Source of the DNA: Candidatus Berkelbacteria bacterium
GTDB taxonomy: Bacteria > Patescibacteriota > UBA1384 > JACPKC01
Assembly (NCBI GenBank): GCA_016198415.1
Contig: JACQIO010000014.1
Span: forward strand, 1 to 51,258
DNA length: 51,258 nucleotides
Direction of reading: 5' to 3'
Shown: piece after piece, positions 7,559-16,030 of the stretch
How positions within the stretch are numbered: the first letter of the stretch is position 1
How the letters are laid out: each line of letters opens with the position of its first letter
The notes under the pieces: generated by a model
Seen by the model: the letters and a program-made list of their open reading frames with translations, nothing else
Databases searched by the model: none
Told to the model about the DNA's origin: nothing
Translations under genes and position numbers: made by a program

Positions 7559-7741
7559 GGCCCCTCCTCTGTTTCACCGCTTCCCTCGGTGCTCCGTACG
7601 GAGTCCTCCTCTGTCTACCAGAAACTCCCGGTGCTGGACAGGCTTGGGGTCTTCAAGTACGCTCGCCTGTCGATCTGAAGTGATGAGCTGGATCGGCATT
7701 AACATTCAGCATCCTATAGGTTCGAGGAGGAGGAAACGCGC

Positions 7742-8047
7742 ATGGCACGGTATAGCGTTGCCTGCCGAGGGGCCAATGGGGGCACGGTCGTCATCGCGGA
7801 AGCTCACTCTGAAGCCGGTCTGGATTTTCAGATTCGAGGCGCCATCGAGAAGGATCTTCGCAAAGGGTATCGGTGGAGCCGCAAAGAAGTGATCCTTGAG
7901 TTACGGCTCCGGTACGCTGCTCCTCAAGCCGAGATTCAGGCGGTCCACGTCGACGTCCACGCGCTACGAAAAGTCGATGGCTGCCTGCTCAAGGTCATGC
8001 ATTTCAACCTATTTGTGTACGATCGCGGCTTCAGAACAGACTGCTGA
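7742..8047 (+). CDS. Hypothetical small protein, 101 aa
   Basis: An ATG after GAGGAGGAGG begins MARYSVACRGANGGTVVIAEA. No family recognised. The protein looks soluble and beta-rich (VILELRLRYAAPQAEIQAVHVDVHALRKV), with three cysteines and a C-terminal FNLFVYDRGFRTDC. It is the first gene of a plus-strand pair with the 141-residue gene, 69 bases apart, with two small hairpins between them. A -10-like TATAGG lies about 20 bases upstream of the start. It belongs to the accessory-looking cluster of short genes. Confidence 0.65.
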   Translation: MARYSVACRGANGGTVVIAEAHSEAGLDFQIRGAIEKDLRKGYRWSRKEVILELRLRYAAPQAEIQAVHVDVHALRKVDGCLLKVMHFNLFVYDRGFRTDC

Positions 8048-8092
8048 ACGCTCCTAACCGGAGCGTCACGAGCAACCCGCCTCAGTGGCGGG
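8048..8092 (+). other. Two tandem hairpins between small genes
   Basis: ACGCTCC/GGAGCGT (loop of 5, 8048-8066) and CCCGCC/GGCGGG (loop of 5, 8076-8092) lie back to back in the 69-base gap. The second ends beside the AAAGGAGGTGG ribosome site of the next gene, so it could act as an attenuator or processing site. Confidence 0.4.
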
Positions 8093-8116
8093 AGGAAAGG
8101 AGGTGGAGAGGTTATC

Positions 8117-8542
8117 ATGTTGATTCTCGAGAATCAAACCGTGCGTCACGCACGGCATTGGATGGATGTCATTGGGCAGCCAGACTGGGAGCCACTCGCG
8201 GCCGAACCCGACAACGTCGGCACCCTCACGCATGAGGTCAAGCCGATGCTCATAAAGCTGGTCTCTGCCAGGACCGACATCCCGGAGTGCGACCTGGAGT
8301 TGGGCGAGACCAAGGTCTCGCCCAAGAGTCGCCAGCTCATGATCACTGGGCCCGATCGGGTCCTGGCTCACTTCTGGGTCCTGAGCGAAACCCAACATAG
8401 ACTGGCGATGCACCTCGACATGGAGCAAGCAGAGCAGAAGCGCCGCGCCGCCGAATGGACCGAGACGGAGGCTACGGCCGGGCGAGAGCTCGCGCCGGGC
8501 ATCCAGCTTGGCGGGACCAACCCGCGCGCTCGGCACGGCTGA
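8117..8542 (+). CDS. Hypothetical protein, 141 aa
   Basis: Starts MLILENQTVRHARHWMDVIG after a strong AAAGGAGGTGG site. No family is recognised. The first 90 residues look like a folded soluble domain (LTHEVKPMLIKLVSARTDIPE, LMITGPDRVLAHFWVLSETQ). A charged helix rich in Glu, Arg and Ala follows, and then a disordered C-terminal tail. No membrane segment or signal. It is second in a two-gene plus-strand unit that ends at the strong palindromic hairpin at 8571. Confidence 0.65.
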   Translation: MLILENQTVRHARHWMDVIGQPDWEPLAAEPDNVGTLTHEVKPMLIKLVSARTDIPECDLELGETKVSPKSRQLMITGPDRVLAHFWVLSETQHRLAMHLDMEQAEQKRRAAEWTETEATAGRELAPGIQLGGTNPRARHG

Positions 8543-8570
8543 GAGGACAACAGGGGGAAGGAACAGCAAG

Positions 8571-8596
8571 AGGCCCGGGGTGATCACCCCGGGCCT
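8571..8596. terminator. 26-bp perfect palindrome, bidirectional terminator
   Basis: AGGCCCGGGGTGA is followed at once by its exact complement, giving an 11-bp stem closed by a four-base loop. It sits in the gap between convergent genes (the 141-aa gene and gmd) and is palindromic, so it can serve both. Confidence 0.7.
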
Positions 8597-8615
8597 CCAC
8601 TCATGTCTCTAGTAT

Positions 8616-8636
8616 TTTCCACTTGACAAGTGGAAA
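8616..8636. repeat. Palindrome TTTCCACTT-GAC-AAGTGGAAA, CCACT family, copy 3
   Basis: A 9-bp perfect stem with a three-base loop, followed by GTGGGGG. It has the same core as the element at 5681-5698 and again lies in a convergent intergenic gap, 28 bases from the gmd stop. Confidence 0.6.
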
Positions 8637-8663
8637 GTGGGGGTCGTCGCTTGGCTGAGCGGC

Positions 8664-9734
<1,071 letters not shown>

Positions 9735-9808
9735 TCACCTCTTCATCGGCTCTGTCGATCCACACTCTACCACGACTGACGGGGTTTTTGTTCAAGCGCT
9801 TCCCACCC

Positions 9809-9837
9809 ATGACAACTGACGCCGAACCAGGTATGAT
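9809..9837 (+). promoter_or_regulatory. folD promoter, probably leaderless
   Basis: ATGACA (five of six) and TATGAT (five of six) are separated by exactly 17 bases, and the -10 ends eight bases before the folD ATG. Transcription would start at or within a base or two of the start codon. No ribosome-binding site is present. Confidence 0.65.
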
Positions 9838-9845
9838 CCGGGCCG

Positions 9846-10712
9846 ATGGAACACATGGACGGCCGAGCCCTTGCCGAGGAGGTCGCAGGCACGCTCCGCA
9901 ACCGCGCGGCGGCGCTGCGTGAGCGCGGGATCGTGCCCACACTCGGCATTCTGGTGGTAGGGGACGATGAGCGGACGGCCAGCTACATCCGGGCCAAGGA
10001 GCGGATGGCGAGTGAGATTGGGATCGAGGTCCGGGTCCACCGCTTTGAGCAGTCCGAGCTGCCGGATCGCCTGCACGATCGCATCACGAAAGCCATGGCG
10101 CACTGGAACCGTGATCCGGCTGTCCATGGCCTGATCCTCCAGCTTCCGTTGCCGGCCGGCCTGGACGAGTCGGTCCTCTTGGATTGCATCGACCCGACCA
10201 AGGACGTTGACGGCCTAACGAGCACCAACCAGCACGCGCTCGAGGCGGGACAGCCCGGGATCGTCCCAGCCACCCCGCTGGGCATTCTGGCGCTCCTCCA
10301 AGCTTACGACGTGACCGTTGACGGCGCGACGGTCGCGATCGTGGGCACCGGTCGCTTAGTCGGTCAGCCCCTCGCCCACCTGCTCCAGGCCCGCGGCGCC
10401 TGCGTTCGGCTGGCTGATCGCGAGACGGCCGATCTGGCTGCGGTCACCCGCGGGGCCGAGATCGTGGTGGCCGCCGTTGGCCATCCCGGGCTCGTCACTG
10501 AGTCCATGATCGACCACGAGAGCGTCCTCATTGACGTGGGCTTGACCGAGCAGCATGGTATGCTCGTGGGAGATACCACCGAGGGCGCTCGGGCCAAAGC
10601 CCGCTTGAGCACGCCCGTTCCGGGTGGGGTGGGACCCATGACCGTGGTCTCGCTCTTGGGCAACGTGGTCCAAGCGGCCGAACAGTCCGCCCGGTCCCAG
10701 CCGTCAGCGTGA
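9846..10712 (+). CDS. folD: Methylene-THF dehydrogenase / methenyl-THF cyclohydrolase
   Basis: A bifunctional one-carbon enzyme oxidising 5,10-methylene-THF to methenyl-THF and hydrolysing it to 10-formyl-THF, fed by GlyA. The 288-residue length is typical. Present are TASYIRAKERMASEIGI (Tyr47 and Lys51, the catalytic pair), LPLPAGLDE, the DPTKDVDGL signature, the Rossmann stretch VAIVGTGRLVGQPLA and C-terminal TPVPGGVGPMTV. An alternative ATG lies four codons in. The promoter sits so close that the mRNA appears to be leaderless. folD heads the plus-strand glycosyltransferase operon and is followed after 16 bases by the GT2 gene; that grouping is unusual. Confidence 0.97.
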   Translation: MEHMDGRALAEEVAGTLRNRAAALRERGIVPTLGILVVGDDERTASYIRAKERMASEIGIEVRVHRFEQSELPDRLHDRITKAMAHWNRDPAVHGLILQLPLPAGLDESVLLDCIDPTKDVDGLTSTNQHALEAGQPGIVPATPLGILALLQAYDVTVDGATVAIVGTGRLVGQPLAHLLQARGACVRLADRETADLAAVTRGAEIVVAAVGHPGLVTESMIDHESVLIDVGLTEQHGMLVGDTTEGARAKARLSTPVPGGVGPMTVVSLLGNVVQAAEQSARSQPSA

Positions 10713-10728
10713 GAGGGGAGCGTCCACC

Positions 10729-11448
10729 GTGGCCAGTCCCACATCGTCCGCACCAACCACCGTCCTCGCCATCATTCTCCCGGCCTACAACGAGGCTGGT
10801 CAGATTGGGACGGTCCTCGACGACCTCCCTGACCGATTGCCGGGAGTCGACCGGATTGAGCGGATCGTCGTCGACGATGGCTCCCGGGATGCAACCGGGC
10901 CCATTGCTCGGACCCATGGGGCGATCGTCGTTCGCCACCGCCTCAACCGCGGCGTTGGCCTGGCCCGCCGCACCGGCCTGGCCGCCGCCCGGGCGATTGG
11001 CGCCACCGTCGCCGTGACCTTGGATGCCGATGGCCAGCACGACCCAGATGAGATTAGCACCGTGATCGCACCCGTCCTCGCCGGCCAGGCCGATTTGGTG
11101 GTGGGGTCCCGGCTCATGAACCCAGCCGGTATGCCGCCCATCAAGCGCCTCGTCAACCGAAGTGCCAACCTCTTCCTCCGGCTGGCGTGGGGGATTCACT
11201 CAACCGACTCCCAGTCCGGCTTCCGCGCCTACCGGGTGGTCAGCGTCAACCGCCTCCGTCTCCGGACCAGCGGCTACGAGGCCGACACCGAGATCCTGAT
11301 TGCCGCCCAGGAAGCCAAGTTCCGGGTGATTGAGGTGCCGATCCGAGCCATCTATACTGAGTACTCAACGGGGGCTGGCCGTGGCCAGTCGTTGCTCAAC
11401 AGCATCACGATTGTGCTCCGGCTGATCATCCGGACCATCACCGGCTAG
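10729..11448 (+). CDS. GT2 glycosyltransferase, dolichyl/polyprenyl-phosphate mannose synthase-like
   Basis: Transfers a sugar from a nucleotide donor, likely to polyprenyl phosphate at the inner face of the membrane. A GT-A fold: the IILPAYNEAGQIGTVL start, RIVVDDGSRDAT, the DADGQHDPDEI metal/donor motif (DxD type) and DLVVGSR. The C-terminal region (SGYEADTEILIAAQ, FRVIEVPI) matches the soluble DPM1-like subfamily; there are no strong membrane helices. The start is GTG (VASPTSS), about 10 bases after GAGGGGAG. The following gene is a DUF2304 protein, a pairing often seen with this GT2 type, probably giving it a membrane anchor. Confidence 0.9.
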   Translation: MASPTSSAPTTVLAIILPAYNEAGQIGTVLDDLPDRLPGVDRIERIVVDDGSRDATGPIARTHGAIVVRHRLNRGVGLARRTGLAAARAIGATVAVTLDADGQHDPDEISTVIAPVLAGQADLVVGSRLMNPAGMPPIKRLVNRSANLFLRLAWGIHSTDSQSGFRAYRVVSVNRLRLRTSGYEADTEILIAAQEAKFRVIEVPIRAIYTEYSTGAGRGQSLLNSITIVLRLIIRTITG

Positions 11449-11455
11449 GAGGCGT

Positions 11456-11845
11456 ATGCTTGCCACCGCGATTGTTGGATTCTTTGCCGCCCTTGTCATC
11501 GCCAAGTCCTTTGACGAGTTTCGGCGGGGACGTGAGGCCTTCCCCGTCTTCCTCTTCTGGGTCATCACCTGGTTGGCCGTCCTGCTCGTCGCGGTCTTCC
11601 CAAGCGTCACCGTCTGGCTCCGCCAAGAGGTCTTTGGGCCAGCGGTTGGTTTGGGCACGTTCTTTGGGATTGCGCTGGTCTTCCTCCTCTTCCTCTCCTA
11701 CCGGCTCTACCTCAAGACGGATCGGGTCGAGCGGGACCTGAATGCCCTCATCACCCAGCTCGCCCTCCGAGACCTGCCGGGAGGGCAGGAGGAGAAGGCC
11801 CGATCGAACCAGGGCTCCCGCGACCAAGCCTCGCCCCATCCATGA
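11456..11845 (+). CDS. DUF2304 family membrane protein
   Basis: A 129-residue protein with three hydrophobic segments (about residues 2-17, 30-50 and 62-84) and the family's typical middle motif FDEFRRGREAFPVFLFWVI. A charged, probably coiled tail carries LYLKTDRVERDLNALITQLA. DUF2304 proteins commonly sit beside DPM-like glycosyltransferases and are thought to be partner membrane subunits; here it follows one by seven bases. It overlaps the next GT4 by ATGA. The start ATG has a GGAGG site. Confidence 0.88.
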   Translation: MLATAIVGFFAALVIAKSFDEFRRGREAFPVFLFWVITWLAVLLVAVFPSVTVWLRQEVFGPAVGLGTFFGIALVFLLFLSYRLYLKTDRVERDLNALITQLALRDLPGGQEEKARSNQGSRDQASPHP

Positions 11846-12942
11846 CCATCCTCTTTGTCCTCGAGCACTTTCACCCCTACATTGGCGGGGCAGCCGTCCT
11901 CTTCTCCGAGTTGACGCGCGCGCTCGTTCAGCGCGGCCATGCCGTCACCGTCATCACCAGCCGTCTCCCCGGGACACACCCAGAGGAGGACTGGCACGGC
12001 GTGCAGGTGGTCCGGGTGGCAACGCCACTCAGAGGCGATCGCTACTGGTTCACCCTGGGTGCCGTTCCGGCCGTGGTCCGGGCCGCCAAGCGGGCTGACC
12101 TGGTCCACACCACCACCTACAACGCGACCGCCCCAGCCTGGCTGGCAGCCAAGTTGTGGCGCAAGCCGATCCTCCTCTCGGTCCTGGAGATCTTTGGCCC
12201 GCGTTGGCACACCTACCCGCTCGCCCGGCCCGTCGCTGCGCTCTACCGCGGCCTGGAGTGGCTGATTGGGTCGATGCCCTACCACGCCCTGGTGGCCATC
12301 TCAGAGGCAACTGCCCGCGATCTCGAGCGACTCCGTGGCTCGGACCGCAATATCCACGTCATCCACTGCGGGATCGACGAGGCCCTGTTTGCCCGGAGGG
12401 AGCGACCAACCCCGAGCGCGGACGCCTTCCGCTTCCTCTACTTTGGCCGGCCCGGGATCTCCAAGGGCGTTGAGTACCTTGTGGAGGCGATGGCGACCCT
12501 CGCCCAACGTGAGGCCCGCGCCCGACTCGATCTCATCCTCTCGGCCGATCCACCCGGGCGGCGGGCGGCGCTCATCGAGCAGATTGCGGCCGCCGGAATT
12601 GGACACCGAGTGACGGTCCGGGAGCCCGTCTCCCGCACTGAGCTACCCGGCGAGATTGCCGCCGCCGATGCGGTCGTTGTCCCGTCCCTGGCCGAGGGCT
12701 TTGGCTTCTCAGCGGCTGAGGCCTGCGCCGTTGGGACACCGGTGGTCGCCACGACCGCTGGTTCACTCCCTGAGGTCGTCTCTGGGAACGTCGTCCTCGT
12801 CCCGCCCGGCGATGCCACCGCCCTGGCCAGTGGGATGCAGCAGATGATGACCGGTCAGTCTCAACTCATGCCCGAGCGCTCCTTCCGCTGGGAGACCGCG
12901 GCCGCGCGGTACGAAACGCTCTACCAGGAGCTCGTGGCGTGA
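11842..12942 (+). CDS. GT4 glycosyltransferase
   Basis: A retaining GT-B enzyme that transfers a sugar from a nucleotide donor in glycan assembly; the donor is unknown. The N-terminal half starts MTILFVLEHFHPYIGGAAVL (GG loop of the acceptor domain). The C-terminal donor domain shows FLYFGRPGISKGVEYLVEAM and VVPSLAEGFGFSAAEACAVGTPVVATTAGSLPEV, with the E-x-x-G-F-x-x-x-E signature. 366 residues. It overlaps the DUF2304 gene and the next GT4 by four bases each, so translation is coupled through this operon. Confidence 0.93.
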   Translation: MTILFVLEHFHPYIGGAAVLFSELTRALVQRGHAVTVITSRLPGTHPEEDWHGVQVVRVATPLRGDRYWFTLGAVPAVVRAAKRADLVHTTTYNATAPAWLAAKLWRKPILLSVLEIFGPRWHTYPLARPVAALYRGLEWLIGSMPYHALVAISEATARDLERLRGSDRNIHVIHCGIDEALFARRERPTPSADAFRFLYFGRPGISKGVEYLVEAMATLAQREARARLDLILSADPPGRRAALIEQIAAAGIGHRVTVREPVSRTELPGEIAAADAVVVPSLAEGFGFSAAEACAVGTPVVATTAGSLPEVVSGNVVLVPPGDATALASGMQQMMTGQSQLMPERSFRWETAAARYETLYQELVA

Positions 12943-14120
12943 GAATCCTCCACGTCGTGCACCGGATCCCACCGTCTGTTGGTGGCTCCCAGCAGTACGC
13001 CTACCGCTTAGCCGTCGAGCAGGCCAAGCTCGGGCACGCCGTGACGATCGCCACCACCAGCTCAATCCACCCCACCGATGACGTCCCGGGCCTTTCGGTG
13101 ACCGGTCTGCACTGGCGTGCCACCAACGCCGACGCACCGGCCCATGAGCGGCGAGACGGGATCGAGATCTACCGGTTTCGGCCGCGCGCCCTCGTCTTTA
13201 CCTGGCTCTCTACCCCGCCCTTGGCGACCTGGCTTCGGCAGCATGTGACCGACTACGACGCGGTCCACACCCACGGCTACACCTTTGCCGAACCCTACTA
13301 TGCCGTCCGGGCCCGAGGCCGGCGGCGAGGGCCGCGGCTCGTCCTCTCTGGCCTTGATCTCACCCAACCCCACGCCTCGCCGCTCTTCCGGGCCATGATG
13401 TGGCTCTACGATCACACCCACGGCCGGCGCATCCTCGCCGGCCACGACCGCTTCATCGCGCTCACCCGCGACAACGCGCGCGACTACCAACGGCTCGGGG
13501 TGCCCGCGAGTCGGATCGAGGTGATCCCTGTTGGCATCAATCCCAACGAGTTTGCCTGGCCGCCTGCCAAGAAGCCAAAGGCACTCCGCCTCCTTTGCGT
13601 CGGCCGTCTCGTCGCCTACAAGGGATTCCAGTCCGCGATCGCGGCCATGCCCAAGCTCTTGCAGTCAGAGCCACGAGCAACGCTCGCGATTGTGGGCCAG
13701 GATCAAGGCTATGCAGCCAGCCTCAAGGCCCAAGCCACGGCCTTGGGAGTCGAGCGGTCCGTCGAGTTCCTCGGCTCACTGCCCCTCGATCGACTGGTGG
13801 CCGAGTTTCGCCGGGCCCACTACTTCGTCTTCCCGTCTATCAATGAGGGCTTTGGGATCGTCGTCTTGGAAGCAATCGCGGCCGGCTGCTACCCACTCTT
13901 GGCAACGGTCAAGTCACTCCGCCACCTCTTGCGTGAGATTGGGGGCAGTCCCGTGCGGATAAGCTCACTCGCCGCGGGCGCTCGTGACATTGCCCGGGTA
14001 GTGACGACGCGTTCGAACGCGGAGCGCGTCCGGGCCGTTCAAGGCATGCAGACGACGGTCGCCGAGCGCTACGCCTGGCCAGCCGTTGCCCGGCAGGTCT
14101 TGGCAACGTACCATAGGTAG
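12939..14120 (+). CDS. GT4 glycosyltransferase
   Basis: A second GT-B enzyme of the operon, 393 residues, starting with GTG inside a GTGA overlap with the preceding stop. N-terminal RILHVVHRIPPSVGGSQQYAYRLA is the acceptor-side GG motif. LLCVGRLVAYKGFQSAIAAM and FPSINEGFGIVVLEAIAAGCYPLLAT form the donor-binding domain with E-G-F-G-I-V-x-x-E. It probably acts after its neighbour on the same lipid-linked glycan; the order is unknown. Confidence 0.93.
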   Translation: MRILHVVHRIPPSVGGSQQYAYRLAVEQAKLGHAVTIATTSSIHPTDDVPGLSVTGLHWRATNADAPAHERRDGIEIYRFRPRALVFTWLSTPPLATWLRQHVTDYDAVHTHGYTFAEPYYAVRARGRRRGPRLVLSGLDLTQPHASPLFRAMMWLYDHTHGRRILAGHDRFIALTRDNARDYQRLGVPASRIEVIPVGINPNEFAWPPAKKPKALRLLCVGRLVAYKGFQSAIAAMPKLLQSEPRATLAIVGQDQGYAASLKAQATALGVERSVEFLGSLPLDRLVAEFRRAHYFVFPSINEGFGIVVLEAIAAGCYPLLATVKSLRHLLREIGGSPVRISSLAAGARDIARVVTTRSNAERVRAVQGMQTTVAERYAWPAVARQVLATYHR

Positions 14121-14121
14121 C

Positions 14122-15654
14122 ATGTCAGCCCGGGAGGTCCAGCCAGGGATGTGGGCACACCTCGGTCCCGTCCTCATCGGACTGGCCCTCTTTGTCATCT
14201 GCCTCCCGCTCAATCTCTCCTACTTTGAGTCGTCCTCGCCCCTCTTTTCCGGCGATGACCCAGCCGTCCACCTGACGGTCGTCAAAAGCCTGGTCAACGG
14301 GACCCCGATCGACGCCTCCATCTTCCCGGGCGAACACTACCGACTGCCGATCTCGCTCACCCACCGAGCGGCGGCCAGTCTCGCCACCACGCTGGGGACC
14401 GACCCGATCCAGACGTTCAAGGTCATGCTGGTGGTCATCTACACGACGGTCTCGCTCCTGGCCTTCTTCCTCCTCGTCCGACCACTCGGTCTCCACTGGG
14501 CGTTCGTGGCCAGCGCCTTTCTCAACTTCCTCTTCCTCTTCCAGGAACTCTTCTGGGGCGGCAACTTCAACCAGATCGTCGGTCTCGCCCTCGTCTTTGG
14601 AACGCTCCTCACGCTTGATGGCCTCGTCCGGGCGCCCACGTGGCGGAGTCGACTCGGATACCTCATCGGAACCCTCCTCCTCCTCGCCCTGACCGCCCGC
14701 GTCCATGACCTGACGTTTTTCCTCTTGGGCGTGATCGTGGCGGTGGTGACCATTGGGCGGCTGATCATCACCGCCCAACGGCCCTGGGTCGCTGGGGGTG
14801 CCCTGGCTGCCCTCTTGGTGGGACTGCCCCTCGCCTTCACCAGGGCACCGGGGAACTTTGGCCTCATGCAAGAGCAGATCTCACTCCTCCAGTTCCCAAT
14901 CCCGCCGGTCTTTGGGACCGCCGAGGCAGGCGCGGCGCTCCTGACCACGCTCATGCTGACTGGGCTGGTGTACCTGGCCAACCGGCGCGCCTGGCCACTG
15001 GTCGTCGCGCTCGTGGTCACGATGCTCTTAGCCACCGCTGGGAACAGCACCGAGGCCTTCTTCCCGTACCGGATCCTGGGCTACGCAGCGCCGCTCCTCA
15101 TCCTGGCACTGGTCGCTGGCGGGGCGGCCCTGGCTTCCTTCCTCCGCCCCCCTGGCCAGGTGGCGATCGCGTTCTTTGTCCTGATCTTTGGCCTCCTCTA
15201 CTTCCGCCAGACCTCGCTCATCTACCGAGCGACCTACCAAGGTGAGTCGTCGTTGCCAGCGCGAATCCCCGAGGCCGACGTCTCGGCCATGAGCTGGATT
15301 CGTGACCATACCCCTCCGGACGCGATTGTGGGGGGCGCCTTCAAGTGGGGAGCCTACATTCCCGTCTACGCAGATCGCCCCGTCTACTACTACCCCGATG
15401 CCGTGATTGGGTTTACCAGCCGCCCGGCCCTCCAGGAAGATATTCGTACCATGATGGCGGGCGAGTCGGCCAAGGAGCAAGCGGAGGCCAGCCAGCGGCT
15501 CGGCGTTGACTACATCCTGTGGGGGAAGCAACTGGCCGAGGATCGCCACCCCTACTTCAAGCGTATCGAGTACCAGAACCACTTCACGGATCCCGAGTAC
15601 TTTGAAGAGGTCTATCACCATGTCGATGGCACGACGGTCTACCGTGTTCGCTAG
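14122..15654 (+). CDS. Polytopic GT-C-like membrane protein
   Basis: About ten or more transmembrane helices in 510 residues. The ATG at 14122 follows the previous stop by one base; the track's longer start is a non-ATG codon inside the GT4 gene. An early luminal motif FSGDDPAVHLTVVKSL places acidic residues in the first outside loop, as in GT-C glycosyltransferases that use polyprenyl-phosphate sugars. After the last helix comes an outside domain of about 120 residues (ADVSAMSWIRDHTPPDAIVGG, YADRPVYYYPDAVI). The gene at 37840 has the same plan (GGDPAVHLELVERL) and is a paralogue. Polymannosyl-type transfer or glycan polymerisation are possibilities. Confidence 0.8.
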   Translation: MSAREVQPGMWAHLGPVLIGLALFVICLPLNLSYFESSSPLFSGDDPAVHLTVVKSLVNGTPIDASIFPGEHYRLPISLTHRAAASLATTLGTDPIQTFKVMLVVIYTTVSLLAFFLLVRPLGLHWAFVASAFLNFLFLFQELFWGGNFNQIVGLALVFGTLLTLDGLVRAPTWRSRLGYLIGTLLLLALTARVHDLTFFLLGVIVAVVTIGRLIITAQRPWVAGGALAALLVGLPLAFTRAPGNFGLMQEQISLLQFPIPPVFGTAEAGAALLTTLMLTGLVYLANRRAWPLVVALVVTMLLATAGNSTEAFFPYRILGYAAPLLILALVAGGAALASFLRPPGQVAIAFFVLIFGLLYFRQTSLIYRATYQGESSLPARIPEADVSAMSWIRDHTPPDAIVGGAFKWGAYIPVYADRPVYYYPDAVIGFTSRPALQEDIRTMMAGESAKEQAEASQRLGVDYILWGKQLAEDRHPYFKRIEYQNHFTDPEYFEEVYHHVDGTTVYRVR

Positions 15655-16030
15655 CCAACTGGCCAGGATCCTCGTGGGTGCGTGGCTCGTCTGGCTCGGG
15701 TACCAGCTCCTGGCTGGCCGGACTGGCTTCTCGGCCATCGTCCCCTTCTCGTGGATCGATCAGGTCGTCACTGCCTACGCCCACTGGGTCGCTGGTCTCA
15801 TCGACTACCCGTACGCCCCGATGGCCGCCTTGATGGGCTTCACGCTCCGGACCGTGATGGCAAGTCTCGCCCTGGGGCTGATCGTGTGGTGGGTGGGAGC
15901 GAGTCCAGGATCGTCGCCAGCTGACCGGTCAGTGTCTGGCGGGAAAACGGCAGGCCCCGAGCCTCGAGCCGCCGCTTCCCAAGGACGATCCGCACGCCCC
16001 GGGCGACCGATCGTGGTGCGGGGCGAGTGA
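15620..16030 (+). CDS. Small membrane protein overlapping the convergent GT4
   Basis: Begins inside the end of the GT-C gene, either at ATG 15620 (GAAGAGG nine bases upstream) or at GTG 15644. It has two clear hydrophobic segments (RILVGAWLVWLGYQLLAG and RTVMASLALGLIVWWVGA), supporting a real protein of about 135 residues. Its last 45 residues are low-complexity Ser/Pro/Arg/Gly and lie wholly antisense to the convergent GT4 gene. Function unknown; being last in a glycan operon it may be an accessory membrane subunit. I am confident in the membrane part and less so in the tail. Confidence 0.5.
   Translation: MSMARRSTVFASQLARILVGAWLVWLGYQLLAGRTGFSAIVPFSWIDQVVTAYAHWVAGLIDYPYAPMAALMGFTLRTVMASLALGLIVWWVGASPGSSPADRSVSGGKTAGPEPRAAASQGRSARPGRPIVVRGE

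Noticed and set aside
14125-14871. 248-residue minus-strand ORF of Glu/Arg-rich sequence
   Set aside because: Antisense to the GT-C-like membrane protein; the charged composition is the complement of hydrophobic codons.
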